From Eudorina sp. 2006-703-Eu-15 (lineage: Eukaryota > Chlorophyta > Chlorophyceae > Chlamydomonadales > Volvocaceae), in contig BDSI01000085.1 in NCBI GenBank assembly GCA_003117195.1, positions 90,001-154,000 on the forward strand: a stretch of 64,000 bases of DNA, given 5' to 3'. The notes beneath the pieces are model-generated. The model was not told where the DNA came from. It worked only from the letters and a program-made list of their open reading frames with translations, and made no database searches. Within the stretch, counting starts at the first letter, position 1; each line of letters starts with the position of its first letter. The translations under genes were made by a program, and so were the position numbers. Shown here in pieces: positions 34,204 through 46,853 of this stretch.

Positions 34204-37200
34204 TCAATACATCGGCGCCGCCTGCATGCCCGTGACCGGGTCCGTACCGAAGCCCTCCACCCACTTGTTCCAGTAGTCCCGGATGGCGTTCAGCTCGGGG
34301 CCGTTGGCCTTGAAGATCACGCGGTCGTACGAGTGGATGGGGTAGCCGGTCACGACGCACGGGTCGTACTTCTTCTTGCAGAAGTGGCAAGTCAGGTTGG
34401 CCTCGTAGGTGCCCTTGCCGCAGTGCTCGCAGGCGCGCTGCGAGAGGACCTGCTCGGTGGAGCGGTCCATGGAGATCTCGAGCACCAGGTTGCGGACCTC
34501 CTCGCGCTGCGCCTCGGTGCAGAAGGGCCGCTCCGGGATGGTGAAGTCGTAGGGGATGTCCGTGTCGGAGAAGTCCGCGTTCTCGATGACGGCGGCGGAG
34601 GAGTCGGGCTCGTCCATGGCGTCGCTGAGGTCCAGGAAGCGGTTCAGCATCACGAACGCCATGTTCTTCTTGCCCGCCTCGTGCCAGGCCATGCCCGCCT
34701 CATAGAAACCCTGCGGGTGGACCGGGGGGACGGGCGGGTATAGGAGATTGGTTGACGTATTTCTACTACGCTGGGGGGCGGGGGGACGGGCTGGGGTGGT
34801 GGGCGGGGGTGGTGGGTGATCCAGGAACGACCAGCCTATGATGATAAGCCCTTCCCTCCAACGGCCAGTCCAACCAAACCCCCCGCAACGCCGGTCACGG
34901 TCTCCCTCTCCCCCTTCCTGTCAATGGTAAAGACCGCGACACACGTCTCCCCCTTTCCCACCCTTTCCCGACCACACTGTCCCCGCACTGGGTGTGTCTG
35001 GGATGTTTCTTTTCAACCCCCTCCCGACCACACTGGACTCGGGGGCTGGGCTGTTTTTCTTTGTTATCCCGACCACACTGGGCTCGGGGGCTGGGCTGCT
35101 TTTCTTTGTTATCCCGGCCACACTGGGCTCGGGGGCTGGGCTGCTTTTCTTTGTTATCCCGGCCCCACCCCCGGCACCCACCCTGTCCGCGGCGATGGAG
35201 CTGCCCACGTATCTCAGCGCGCTGGTGAGGCACATGGCTGCGATGTCCTTGAGGCCCTGCTCCTTGGCCATGGCGCCGCAGGTCAGGTAGTGCGCCGCCA
35301 GGTAGAAGCCCTGGAACATCTCCGTGTCGGCCTTGTACTTGGCGGCGCCGCCGCCGCTGCGCAGCAGGTTGACCAGCCGGTACATCATGTCGCGCAGCGA
35401 CCGCTCCGCCGCCAGGCTGCGGTCCGCCTGGCTGGCGTGCAGCACGCCCTGCGCGATGGAGCGGTACAGCTCAAAGTAGGCGGGGTTGGCGGTGATGCCG
35501 TACTGCGCGAACACGGAGGCGGCCTGCGCGTAGTCACCCTGCTTGAAGCGCCGCTCCGCGTGCTTGAGCGCGTAGGTGGCGGCCACCTCGGGGCCCTGCT
35601 GCGCGGCCAGCTCGTGCACCTTGGACCACTCGTCGCGGGCCACGTACATCTCGATGGCCTGGTGGGGTGAGGGGGTAAGGGGGTAGGTAGGATGGGGTCG
35701 AGGGAGGAGGACGACCTCGCGACCGCCACCACCCTGCCTGGTGCGGTACATTCGCATCTGATGGTGCCCTGGCGCGTACCTGCTGCGCGTGGGCGCCTCC
35801 GCGGCTGGCCAGCTCGTCCGCCTGCTGGTTCTGGAGCAGGTAGTTGTTGTACTGGTCCTCGATGTAACGCACGAAGGTGGGGTTGTTGCCCGCCAGCCCG
35901 CGGGCGCGATCCCACAGCCGCCCGGCGCAGTAGGCGCGGATGGCGCCCTGCGGACGGTGCGGGGGTGCGGCGTGCGCACATATTCAGCCGCACGATATGA
36001 TGACAAATGTGATATGAAGGGGGGGGAGGCCCGTGACATTACACACACAGTACACAGAGGGATCTTCGGAGGCCGCCGGAGGTGGCCGTGTGGGTCCTCG
36101 TACTTTCGGCGGGCGCCAGGTTCCATGATTACAGCAACCCAGAAAATCATCGTCCACCTCACCCCGCCATCACCCCACCCCAGTCCGACCCTACCACCCT
36201 CCTCTACGTGAGTGCTGAGGTGTGCCACGGGAGTCCGTCCTCCGGCTGCTGCTGCTGCTGTTGTTCTGCTAATGCTGATGAAGCTACTCTACGCTCCGCC
36301 ACCCCACCCCACTCGCCCCATCCCGCCATAACCCCACCTCGCCCCATCCCGCCATAACCCCACCCCACCCCACCCCACCCCACCCCACCTCACCCCACCC
36401 CACCACCCGCCCCGCCCCAAGGCCCCAACCCCACCTGCGGGTCGTCGATGCTCTCGTGCAGCTCCCCCGCGGCCTCGTGCCGCTGGATCTCCTGCAGCCG
36501 CTCCGAAACCGTGTTGACCACGTCCTTCATGCGGTGGCGCTGGTAGTTGATGGCCAGCTGGGCGGCCTGCTCCCAGCAGTGCTGCAGCTGGTCGTGGTTG
36601 GTCGAATCCTGGGCGGGGTGCGGCGGGGTGCGGCGGAATCAGGTGCGGCAGTGCGAAGGGCCCGAAACGAACATGCACGCGGCACGGCATCTTGGCGCCC
36701 GGCCCGCCTACGCATCCTTTCGCGACTTGATCCATCCCCTCCTGCGACCCCTGACGTCCCTCCCCACTACCCTTTGCCCAAACCCCACATGTCCCCAGTC
36801 CCATCCCCAGTCCCCACCCTCCCTGCACTCCAAGCCAGCCCACGCCCAATTCCTGTCAACCGAGACATTAGGAAGCCGCGCAAAAGGCCACCAGACCAAC
36901 CCACACCGACCGCCCCGCATCCACTGCCACGCTTCCCCGCAGCACAGCACCCCTCCCATCATCCCATCCTCAGTTACCTGCGCGGTCAGCGACAGGTAGG
37001 CCTCGATGGCGCGCGCGTAGTCGTTGTTGCGCTCGAAGCCGCGCGCCTTGTTGATGACCGCGTCCGCCGACGGCGCCGCGGGGCCGCCGCCGCCGCCCGC
37101 CGACTGTCCGCTGAGCAGCTCCATCTGCACCTCCGCCACCTTGGTGGGCAGGTACTGCTCCGCCACGCGCATGGCGTCGTTCCACATGCGGGCGTCGCGG

Positions 37201-40200
37201 TACATCTTGAGGGCGGCCTCGGGCCGCTTGGCCTTGATGAACAGACCCTGGGTGGGGTCACAGGGTGGGGGGGCGGTAAGGTGGTGGGGCGGTCCGGGGG
37301 GGGGGGTCAGGTGATGGATAGTAACGAGGTGCAGATAATGGATGGCACGGCGTGATCGGGCACCTCCCATCCATCCACCCGCTCCTGCGCCCCGAGGCCC
37401 GGGCTCCCGCCTCAGCAACCATCCTGGCCTCAGCCCGCCTACCTCAACCCCTCCCCGACATGGCCCTTCATCCCCGCCCCACCCCATCCACCCCAAATCC
37501 TGGAGACCCCACCACCCGCGCCCCCCTTCCCCCGAATACCAGCCTCAACCACCCCACTTCACCACCACCACCAGTCCACCCATCCCCGCTCCAACCCTCC
37601 CCAGCCCAGCCCAGCCCAGCCCAGCCCCAGCTCCTCCCACCTCCGCCGGGAGCCACTGCTTGCGCTCCATGGCCACCCGCGCCTGCGCGACCAGGATCTC
37701 CGAAACCATGGTGGGGTCGTACCGCTCCGCGATGCGCATCGCCGAGTCCCAGTCCTGGTTGTGCATGTACATGTCGCAGGCCTCCTTGGGCTTCTCCGCC
37801 GCTATGAACTCCGCCTCCGCCTCCTGGAAGCGCCCCTCGTCCTCCAGGAACATGGCGTACTTGAGGTGCACCTCCGGCAGCTTGTGCTTGGCGCCCGCGC
37901 GCGTCATCTCGAACGCCTGCGCGAAGGCGCCACTCTCCACCGCGTACTCGATGGCCTGGTCCAGCAGACCCATCTTCTTGAGCAGCTGGGCGCCCTCCTC
38001 GCCGCCTGAGGAGGTGAGGGAGGGAGGGCGAGTGTGGGAAATTGGTGTGTAGACATATTTATACACTAGGGAGGGAGATGGACAGGGGCGCGAAGGGGGA
38101 TGCAGGTGGGCATGGGACCTAAGCCCTTCTTACATTAAGACCCCCCCAGACAAACCCCGGACGAACCGATCCCAATCTGAAGGAAGAAGGATCGTGATTG
38201 GTTCTTAAGTCCAGTCTGGTAAGTCTAGTTCTCATGTGGTTATTACTACATGCCATATCATGTAATCAGGTGAAACATAACAGGGCCGGCGGGGTTGTGC
38301 CGTACTCACCGAGCGTGAGTGCCCAGGCGTACGCCACCTGCTTGGAGGCATTGATGCCGCCGTAGCCCTTGGCCACTCGGAGCGCGTCCTCCCACTGGTT
38401 GGCTTGCCGGTACATCTGTACGGCGCTCTTCCAGTCCTGAGAGGAATGAGGGCAAATCAGGAGGAAGGGCGGGTAAAGCGGCATAGCGGGGCGGAGGCGG
38501 TTGACGAGAGGCCGCGCGCGCGCTCAGCTTGTTGCTTCGGCGGGATATGAGAGGATCGGTGGTCGAAAAACGACAACGGCCAGGGAGGGAATCGCATATC
38601 GCAGACAGCTGCGCACACAGGAGGCGTTGCCGCGGCGCTGCCTCGACCCACATCCCGGCGCTCCCTCCCTTGCCATGCTTCTTCCCTTCCCTCCCGCCGG
38701 GAGACCGCGGCCCTCCCTCCCTAGACAACATCGCGCGCTTGCCTTGGCCTCCACGAAATGCTTCTCCGCCTCGCGGAGGTTGCCCTCCACCTCCAGCTGC
38801 TGCGCAATGAGCGTGTGAGCCTGGCGCAGGGAGGTGTCGGGTGGTCGGGCAGTCGGGCAGTCGAGGGAGGGGTCAGCGACGGTCGGCCAGCGGGTTTCCA
38901 AACGCAAATCAAAAGCCCAGCGTACAGCCCATGAGCCCATGCAAGAAGTGCGCACCTCCGGCACCTTCTCCTTGCGGTACTGCGTCACCAGACGGATCAT
39001 GTGGTCGTACATCTTGGCCCGCTTGTACATGGCGATGGCCTTGTCCACGTCATCGCCGCCCGCCGCCAGGTAGGCCTTCTCCGCCTCCTTGAGCTTGTGG
39101 GCGGCCTCGAACTCGGCGGCCTGCGGGTCGGTGGTTCGACGGGCCGACACATGGGTCGGTGGTTCGACGGGCCGATGCATGGGTCGGTGGTTCGACGGGC
39201 CGATGCATGGGTCGGTGGTTCGACGGGCCGATGGGTCGGTTGTGATGCATGGGTCGGTGGTTCGACGGGCCGATGCATGGGTCGGTGGTTCGACGGGCCG
39301 ATGGGTCGGTTGTGATGCATGGGTCGGTGGTTGTCGAGATGATCAGGCAGCGAGAGTACAAAACCAGTGGGGGTCTAGGAAAGACTCCGCATCAGCGGCC
39401 AAGCGCACACATTCTAAGCAGCCCCCACTCGGTCGTCGGAGGCGGTACCGTACAGAATCCCGCCATTTTAGGAGGCCCCGAAGAAGAAGGCTCCGAATCT
39501 CCACCTGACCTTGTTGCGGTAAAAGGCGCGCATCTCCGACTCGGTGAGGTAGCCGCGCGCGACGCGCTGCGCCGCCTCCCACTTATTGGCTTTGCTGTAC
39601 ATCTCCACCGCGTCGCGCGCCATGTCGGCCCGGATGTAGTACCGCTCGGCCTCCTCCAGCGCGCCCGTGGTCTCGTAGTGCTGGGCGATACGACGGTAGT
39701 ACGGCATCGCCTCGCGTGGATCCTGCGGGGTCGGGTTGAATTGTGTTCGGATTGGGATGTTAAGTCCAGACCAACGTAAGTCATTCGCACTGATCACGTG
39801 GTTCATGTATGCCTCGACCATCCGCAGAAGATCACCACGTAACGTACATATGTAGCACCATGTCCATTACACCCAATAGCCATACAAATGGCCCTAAACA
39901 CGGTATCCCGCAGCCCTCCGCTCCGCGCCGCTCCGTGCCCTGCCGCGCCCCGCGGCCCCTGATATCCGCTTATCCAACAGCGAAACTGCGAACAGTCACC
40001 CACGCCCCCTTTCTGCCACACGCACCAGCACTTCGATGATGCCCGCCGCCTTGGCGAACTGGCGGCAGTCGATGGCGGCCTTGATGGCCTTGAGCGTGGC
40101 GCCGCTCTCGATGAAGTGGTTGATGGCGGCGTCCATCTGCTTCTGGGTGACCAGCCAGTCGCCCCACTCCTCCTCGATGGTGATGACCTGAGGCAGGCAC

Positions 40201-43200
40201 GGCCACATGCACACAACACCACGGAGCGCACGGTGCAAGGGTTTGAGCCCACGGTGCAAACGGGTGTGAGTCCACGGTGCACGGGTGTGAGCCCAGCGGC
40301 GAGGAATGAACCTCAGCTTAGCGGCGAGGAAAGGCGCCCCCGTCCCTTCCGCCCGGGCGCCGGGCTGGGCGTGTCTGGGCTGTTCCTTTTTAACCCCGTC
40401 CGACCTGACCCATCAACAGCAAGCCGGGGAGGACAGAACGCAGATATGTGCGGCTCGGCCACAGCGGGTGCCGCTGTTGGAGGCACCAGACGCAGGTGCG
40501 TGAAAATGTGTGAAAACAATAAATGGCCGCACGCATTCAAAGGCAGCGGGCGGACCGACTCCTTCCTGCATGCCGGTCCAGCTGCAGGATGCCCCTCCCC
40601 CCCACACACGCCTCTTGTCCCTAACCGCATGCTCTCCTCCCATGCCCCCGTCCCGTCATGGCGGGGACCCCTGCCGGAAGCCTCCCCCCAGACAAAGGGA
40701 AGCTTCCCCTTCCCCCCCTGACAGAGGCCCGCCCCACCCACCCACCTCCGCGGGGAACTCCCGACGCGCCAGGTCGATGGCCTTCCGGTAGGCGTGGCCG
40801 CGGCGGTAGCTCTGCATGGCCTCCGTGCTGCGCGACATGTGCTCGTACAGCTCGCCAGCACGCTCGTACAGGCCCGCCTTGGCCAGCGAGGTGAGGATGT
40901 TGTCCAGGAGGGCGGGGTCCCAGCTCATGTTGTGGACGCTCATGACCACCTGCGGGTCGCGGGGGTGGTCGTTGGGGGAGGACGGGGGGAGGTCGTTGGG
41001 GGAGGGCGGGGGGAGGTCGTTGGGGGAAGGTCGTTGGGAAGGTCGTTGGGGGAAGGTCGTGGGGGAGGGCGCGGAAGGGGTTTTAAGAGGAGGCAAAGCC
41101 GAAACAAGTCGGGAAGGGCGCGGGGCGCGGAGGCGGCGGCAGGGGCCGCGGACGCCGCATGCGGAAGCACGGCCATCCGGTGGCTGTCGTACCGGACAGT
41201 CTTGGTTGGCATCCCCATCATCCAATGTATCTATCCACCTATCCGGGCACAACCGGCCACAACTAGCCGCCGGCAGAGCACACGTCTTGCCTCTCCACCC
41301 ATCTGTTCCTCTCCCGTCTCTCTCCCTTACCGCACACATACTGCCCCCACGCTCATCTGACCCGCCACCACCACCGCCGCCGCCGCCGCATCTCCACCCC
41401 ACCTGCGCCGCGCGGCCCGGCAGCCCTCCCTTGAGGTACAGCCCGATGGCTGCCAGGTAGTCTCCCTCGCGCTCCTTGACCGCGCCCGCCTGCTCCTCCT
41501 GGCCCGTCTCCAGCAGCCACTGCAGGAACTGCTGCTTGAGCGCGGCGGCGTTGGCGTGGTGCGCCGCCTCCGCCACGCGGATGGCGTCCTCCCAGCGGTG
41601 GTGGTCCTGGTACATCTGGATCGCGTCATCCACCTGCATGCATGGGCGCGTGCATGGTTGCATGGGTGCGTGCATGGGTGCATGCACGTGCATGGGTGCG
41701 TGCATGGGTGCATGTGGGTGCAGGAGGGCGGGTGACGGGGGCCGCGGTCCGGTGTTTGTTCAGCGAGGGCCCCAGTCCAGGTGTGTTCAGCTCAGGGAAA
41801 CCGCCTGTAAAGCAAAGGGCCTTTAACAACGTCCCCCGCGCTGCTGCAGACCCGACCCGGACACCGACCCGGCGCCCCCCCCCCCCGCACCTTGCCCTGC
41901 GCCAGCAGCAGCGACTCCGCCACCGGCCACTGCTTGTTCAGCATTGCCATCATGGACCGCACGCTCCAGCTGTCCGTGCCGTCGCCGCCCAGCTCCTTGG
42001 CCGCCACCAGCGCCTTCTTCACCACCCGGTGCAGGAACCGGCACTTGGCGATGTCGCCAAGCGCCGCGTAGCACCGCTCCGCGATCACCAGCTGGTTGTT
42101 CGCCAGCGCCTGGTCCGCCAGCTGCGTCCACTGCGCCTCCGTCTCGGGGGTCAGCTCCAGGGGCTCCAGCGTCTGCACCGCGCGCTCGTAGTCCTGGTCC
42201 TCCAGCGCGGCGCCAAAGTAGATGAGTGCCTCGTCCAGCGCGTAGGACACGGTGTTGATGCCCTCGTCCACGATGACCTCGGTGCGGTGGTTGTGGCGCT
42301 CGATGTCGACCACCTCGCCCTTGATGGGGAACATGGTCACGTTGTCGGGCTTGTTGACCGAGTACCAGACGCACAGGTTGTTGCGCGACTGCGCGACTAT
42401 GACGTCCGAGGATGGCACCCACTGGACGTACTGGCAGTAGTTGAGCAGCGTGGTGCGCTCCTGGGAGGCGATGTTGAAGAGGTGGAGGTGGCGCTTCTTG
42501 TCGCGGAAGAGCAGGTGCGTGCCGCGCTGGTTCAGCTCCAGCCAGTCGACCTGCGGGCGGGGGTGGTCAGGGGCGGGGGACCATGATGGAGGAGTTGGAA
42601 CAAGAGGGAGAGCGAGGGAGAGACACGGGGAAAGAGACGGGGAAAGAGACGGAGAGAGAGGGAGAGAAAAGGAGCGAGATGGAAAGGGAGGAGTGAGAGG
42701 AGAGAGAGGGAGGGGGGAATTATGTGTGAAGGTAACGTGCAGTGCGCTGGGGAGGCATGTACCGTATGCGGGGAGCAGGGAGGTCCGTGACGAGCTGCGC
42801 AGGGAGCCACCCGGGTCACGCGACCGGGCTCGATCCCATTGGAGCGCCAGCGAGCCGGCGGCAGGTCGCTCTCACCTTGGTGTCGTGGTTGACAGTGGCC
42901 AGCGTGGAGCCCACGTTGCCCATCAGGTCCTGGATCCGCACCGTCTGCAGGTCGATCAGGTAGGCCAGCTTCTTGGACTCGGGCGCGATGCCGCGCGCCT
43001 CCTGCACCACCGCGCTGATCAGATAGGGGTTCATGTGCTCGGTGCGACAGGTGCCCAGCACGTCGTTGCGGCCGTACTCGATGATGTGCAGCTCGCCCGC
43101 GTAGTGCACCATGCACACGCGCTCGTTCTCAAAGTGGAACTTCTCCGTGTTGTTGGACTCCCAGGGGATCTCGCTCAGCTTGCAGGTCTCCAAGTCGCCC

Positions 43201-44213
43201 ATCAGCAGCGTGTACGAGGTGCGCGCCACAAGGTACCTGCGCAGCGCGGGTCGCATCCGCATCCGTGTCGTGTCGTGTCGGGTCCGTGTCGGGTCGTGTT
43301 GCGGGGCCGGGTTTCGGATTGTTGCGGTCGGTGTGGTCGCACCCGCGTCGGGTCGCATCAGCATCCGCGTCGTGGCGCGTTGCAGGACCGGGGTTGGGAT
43401 TCTTGGGGTCGGTCTGGTTTCAATCATCAAAACCAACTCCCCCCCAAAAGGTTCGCATTGCATAAGGAAACCCATTTTGGTGATTACAGCATTCTTATTG
43501 GCTTGCTTTTGGGGCAGATGGGGGCAGCTGGAAGGGGCGCCCTCCCCATGCTAGGAGCAGCGTGTACAGACGACACGCCCGGCCGCCTGACGAGGCGCCG
43601 TGACGGCTGGGCCGCCTTCCTCCCCGGATTACCGAGTCTAATCCCCACAGTGCAAGACAGTGGAAGCCACCTCGCATGGCCCGATCCGGAATGTCGAACA
43701 GCGCCCGTCTCGGAGTCGTGAAGCCCGGATGGTCAAGACCACATCCCCCAGCGTCCGCCGCCCCCAGCAACCCAACCCAACCTCCCCCGACCCCGATCCC
43801 GGCCGACACCAACCTCCCCCCGACCCTGACCGACCCACCTGTCATGGTAGATGTTGATCTTCTCGATCTCGTAGCCGTACACCGACTTGAGCACGATGCG
43901 CATGCCCGTCTTGAGCGTCTTGACGATCACCGCGCTCTTGCTCACGTACGTGAACTCGAACTTGCCCTTGTACATGTGGCGCTTGACGCACGCGTCGTAC
44001 ATGTCCACGGCGCCGGTCATGGACCCCACCGTCATCTTGGAGCCGTCCGGTTTCCAGGAGGCGGCGCTGACGGCGTAGAAATTCTCGATCTGCGTACAAT
44101 ACGGTACGGAGGTTGGAAGGACGGAAGTTGACGGAGTGGAGGTTGAGGGGTGGAGGAGGTTGATGGGTGGAAGCCGGCGGAGGTCGGCGTTGGTCAGCGG
44201 AGATCGGCGGGGC

Positions 44214-44248
<35 letters not shown>

Positions 44249-46426
44249 CGGGTGATGCGGCGATGGCTTGCTGAGCCTGCATTGCCAGGGCCAACCCAGG
44301 CCCTCGCAAATGTGGGTAACGGCGGCCAAGTACGGGCCACGGCAAACCCCCAGGGAGGGAACGGCAACGGCGCTCGAGGGGTCTGTGTTCTGCCGCCTCA
44401 AGCGCGGATGCACTGGCCCATGCGCGGGGTGTGCGGCGGCCCAACGGTCGCCCAACGGCGGAACCTGCGTTGCGTCCCGTAAGCAACGCCGCCACGACCG
44501 ACTGCCAGCGGGACAGAGCACGACGGTCCAGCACGTGGGAACCGTCCCGCTGGGTCTGACAATTCTTCTTTTGGACTCTTAACGTCCTCCGAAACAGAAA
44601 CAACAGGGGGAGGACACACGCCGAACAGTTTCCCAGCGCGGATGCGCGGGGGCATGCATCGCCCCGATCCAGCACAGCGCACCGGGACCGCGCACGGTCC
44701 AGAAGGGTCAGAGAGACAACCCCATTCCCACGCGCCGCGCTAATGGGTTTAAGCGCCGACGAAGTGGTGCCATGGAATAGGTCGGGTCGGACCCTACCCA
44801 CGTCTGCCACGGCCAGACGGGCTCCTGCATGACCCCACGGCCCGGGCAGCTGACCAGAGAATTCGCGGCGAACCATGCAAACCTAGCCCAGGCTGAACCG
44901 AAAACCGAACGTTTCCTCAAAGACCTCTTCCTTCGAGATGGCCCGGCGACGGATACTGAGATTAGATTAAGCTGCTATGGTTATTGACCCTACAGCAGTT
45001 CGCGTATCCAAAAACCAAGCAATCTGATCATTATTCCGTGCCTTTACCGGTCCTAGCGACGTGTTGCCGGTTACTGTCCCGTGCTCCCAGTCTTTCGGTT
45101 ACCGCCAGGAAGCAAGTCGGGCCCCCCCCGGCCCATGGTGGGGGCCCCCTCGGTCTCTTACTCATATCACCTACATCCGCCGGTTGCTGTGTTTTTCGCC
45201 CTTGGACGCCCAAGCACCCACGCGGTCACAGCCGCCGCTGGACAGGACCAGTCGCTGCTAAGTCACTGCCGCACTCACGTGTTTGTGTCCCACTTCCTCC
45301 CAGTCGTTGCGCTGGATGTTGAACGTGTACATGTAGAACCGGTTGTAGGTACCGAACACCACCGTATCGCCGCTGGGGTTGAATGCGCACGTGGTGAACT
45401 CGCGGACGTTGTCGTCGTTGCCATAGTCGAACGACCGGATCTCGCGGCCGTTCAGGTCATAGAACACCACGCGGTTGTCGTTGCCGGCGGCCGCGATGCA
45501 GCTACCCCAGCCCAAAGAGTACGGCACGCACGAGTGAATGACGAGCTGCGAGCTGGTGGGTGTACCGCCCTCCTCGGCGGGGAAGTTGAACTTCCAGATG
45601 GCTCCGTCCATGTGACCGGAGATTACGTTCTGGCCGTTGAGGCTGGACGCCAACGCCACCACGTAGGAACCCTCCGGGTGCGCGTAGCAGGTGTACGACT
45701 TGTTGTTTTTGAGCATTCCCAGGCGGACCTTGCCGTCGGCGAGGCCGAACACGACCTCGTTGGGTCGGTCCTTCGGCCACACCAGGCTGGTCACCGCGCA
45801 CGCCTGCGGGAACTTGTTGCAAATGCTCTTCTTGTCTGCACCCGTGTCGGGATCGATCAGCCTGTTGGGGGCGTGCGGGAGGGCGTGGGAGAGGGTGCTC
45901 GTGAAGTGGCGTGCTGCGACATGCCGCGCCCGCGCTGCACATGTATCGCCGCCGCGGCTCCACGGTGCCCGCGGCACGCGCTGAGGCATGGGGAGGTATT
46001 GCACTTTCCAAAGAGCACATCTCGCTGCGTTTGGTGGGTAATGCCTGCATGAGGGTGGCGTGTTACCTGTAAATGAAGACAATGTTGTCGCTCTGCGCGA
46101 TCGCCAGCTTTGTAGAGTCGGGAGAAAATGCCATCGCCCGAACAATGTATGTATTGGGATTGCTGGCCTCTGCGGGCTTAGTCTTGAACTTGTCACGCTT
46201 CTCGCCATTCTCGTCGAACAAATACACTACCTTGTCAGTGGAAACCGCAGCAAGTCGAGAGCTGCAAGCAGAAATGCAAGCCTTAGTTGGAAGCTGGGTT
46301 GATTTAAGGTGGCAGCCCTCTAGAAGCGGAATTTGGCACGCACTTGTTCGGAGCCCAGGTCAACGATGTGATCTTCTGGTAAGTTTCTGCTGGAGGCAAA
46401 ATAGATTTAAAGTACCGAAGCTGCAT
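34204..46426 (-). CDS. IFT172: Intraflagellar transport protein 172 (IFT172), complete
   Basis: Nineteen exons: 46426-46344, 46261-46067, 45861-45279, 44089-43839, 43236-42876, 42550-41891, 41633-41403, 40949-40746, 40187-40026, 39722-39510, 39120-38956, 38820-38743, 38436-38310, 38005-37641, 37247-36978, 36608-36435, 35947-35780, 35658-35182, 34710-34204. They sum to 1757 aa plus TGA, close to the ~1750 aa of the family. The N-terminal third is WD40 beta-propeller (MQLRYFKSILPPAETYQ, FSPDSTKLAIAQSDN, GNDNRVVFYDLNGR). From about residue 550 it is a TPR-like helical solenoid (repeats such as DAIQMYQDHHRWEDAIRVAE, KAIAMYKRAKMYDHMIRL, SAMRIAERYDPTMV). A C-terminal CxxC...CxxC cluster occurs at about residues 1683-1700, then ...TGMQAAPMY. 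IFT172 is the peripheral IFT-B subunit that couples to IFT57 and acts at turnaround at the ciliary tip. The donor after exon 12 (low end 38743) is GC (AAG|GCAAGC). Confidence 0.97.
34985..35165. repeat. Element family II with three short tandem derivatives, IFT172 last intron
   Basis: A full element-II match (GGTGTGTCTGGGATGTTTCT, then CAACCCC) at about 34988-35023 is followed by three near-identical ~60-bp units (CACACTGG[GA]CTCGGGGGCTGG, then TTTTCTTTGTTATCCCG). The composition looks like amplification of the element's own end. Confidence 0.8.
36300..36430. repeat. CCCCACC-type tandem tract in an IFT172 intron
   Basis: Degenerate ACCCC/CACCCCATCCCGCC units run up to the 5' splice site of the exon at 36435-36608. 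Confidence 0.85.
39125..39335. repeat. Minisatellite in an IFT172 intron
   Basis: About eight units of GGTCGGTGGTTCGACGGGCC plus GATGCATG in the intron between the exons at 39510-39722 and 38956-39120. It starts within a few bases of the 3' splice site of the latter. Confidence 0.95.
40965..41075. repeat. GGTCGTTGGGGGA minisatellite in an IFT172 intron
   Basis: Five to six units of GGTCGTTGGGGGAGGACGGG type, directly at the acceptor side of the exon at 40746-40949. Confidence 0.9.
41636..41722. repeat. CATGGGTGCGTG minisatellite in an IFT172 intron
   Basis: Six or more tandem CATGGGTGCGTG units begin at the acceptor of the exon at 41403-41633. Confidence 0.95.
44216..44245. repeat. (GT)n microsatellite
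   Basis: A pure GT run of about 26 bp in the ~1.2 kb third intron of IFT172. Confidence 0.95.
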
Positions 46427-46853
46427 CCTTGCAAACTGTAAACTCAAGTCGTTAACTTAGGAGGACATGAGCAGCGACGGTCAGTAGAAACGCGCCAATG
46501 CGCCCGTTAAAACTAATTGTGGATGTTATGCAGCAACGTGGATGAAGAATGCGACAGAGCAAGACCGAAGCCATCCAGTCTCGGACAGCGTGCCGTACAC
46601 GTTTCCACAGGTCCATAGAGAAGGTCACCTTCAGTGGGAAGAATTCTGATACCCATTAAACTTGTACCGAACTGCTGTCCAGTGTTATGCTACTGGGAAC
46701 AATTTGTTGTAAGCAGACTCGACAACACACGCGCCCACTTAGTCCCTGCACCACAGATGCTCAGAAATCTTTGCGCTATATATCTGACAACTTAAACTAC
46801 GTGTATATTAGGTCGTCCTCGTTAGAGCATTGTGGGGCCACTTTGGTGGAGCC
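46427..46853. promoter_or_regulatory. Bidirectional promoter region IFT172 / ODA10-like
   Basis: 427 bp separate two divergent start codons, IFT172 on the minus strand and the coiled-coil axonemal gene on the plus strand. It is less GC-rich than the flanking introns. Both genes make cilium parts that are normally induced together during flagellar regrowth in this group, so shared control is likely. No specific transcription-factor site is claimed. Confidence 0.6.

Noticed and set aside
39125..39335. Regular repeats that might look like a CRISPR array
   Set aside because: The units are contiguous with no unique spacers, inside an intron of a eukaryotic gene. It is a minisatellite.
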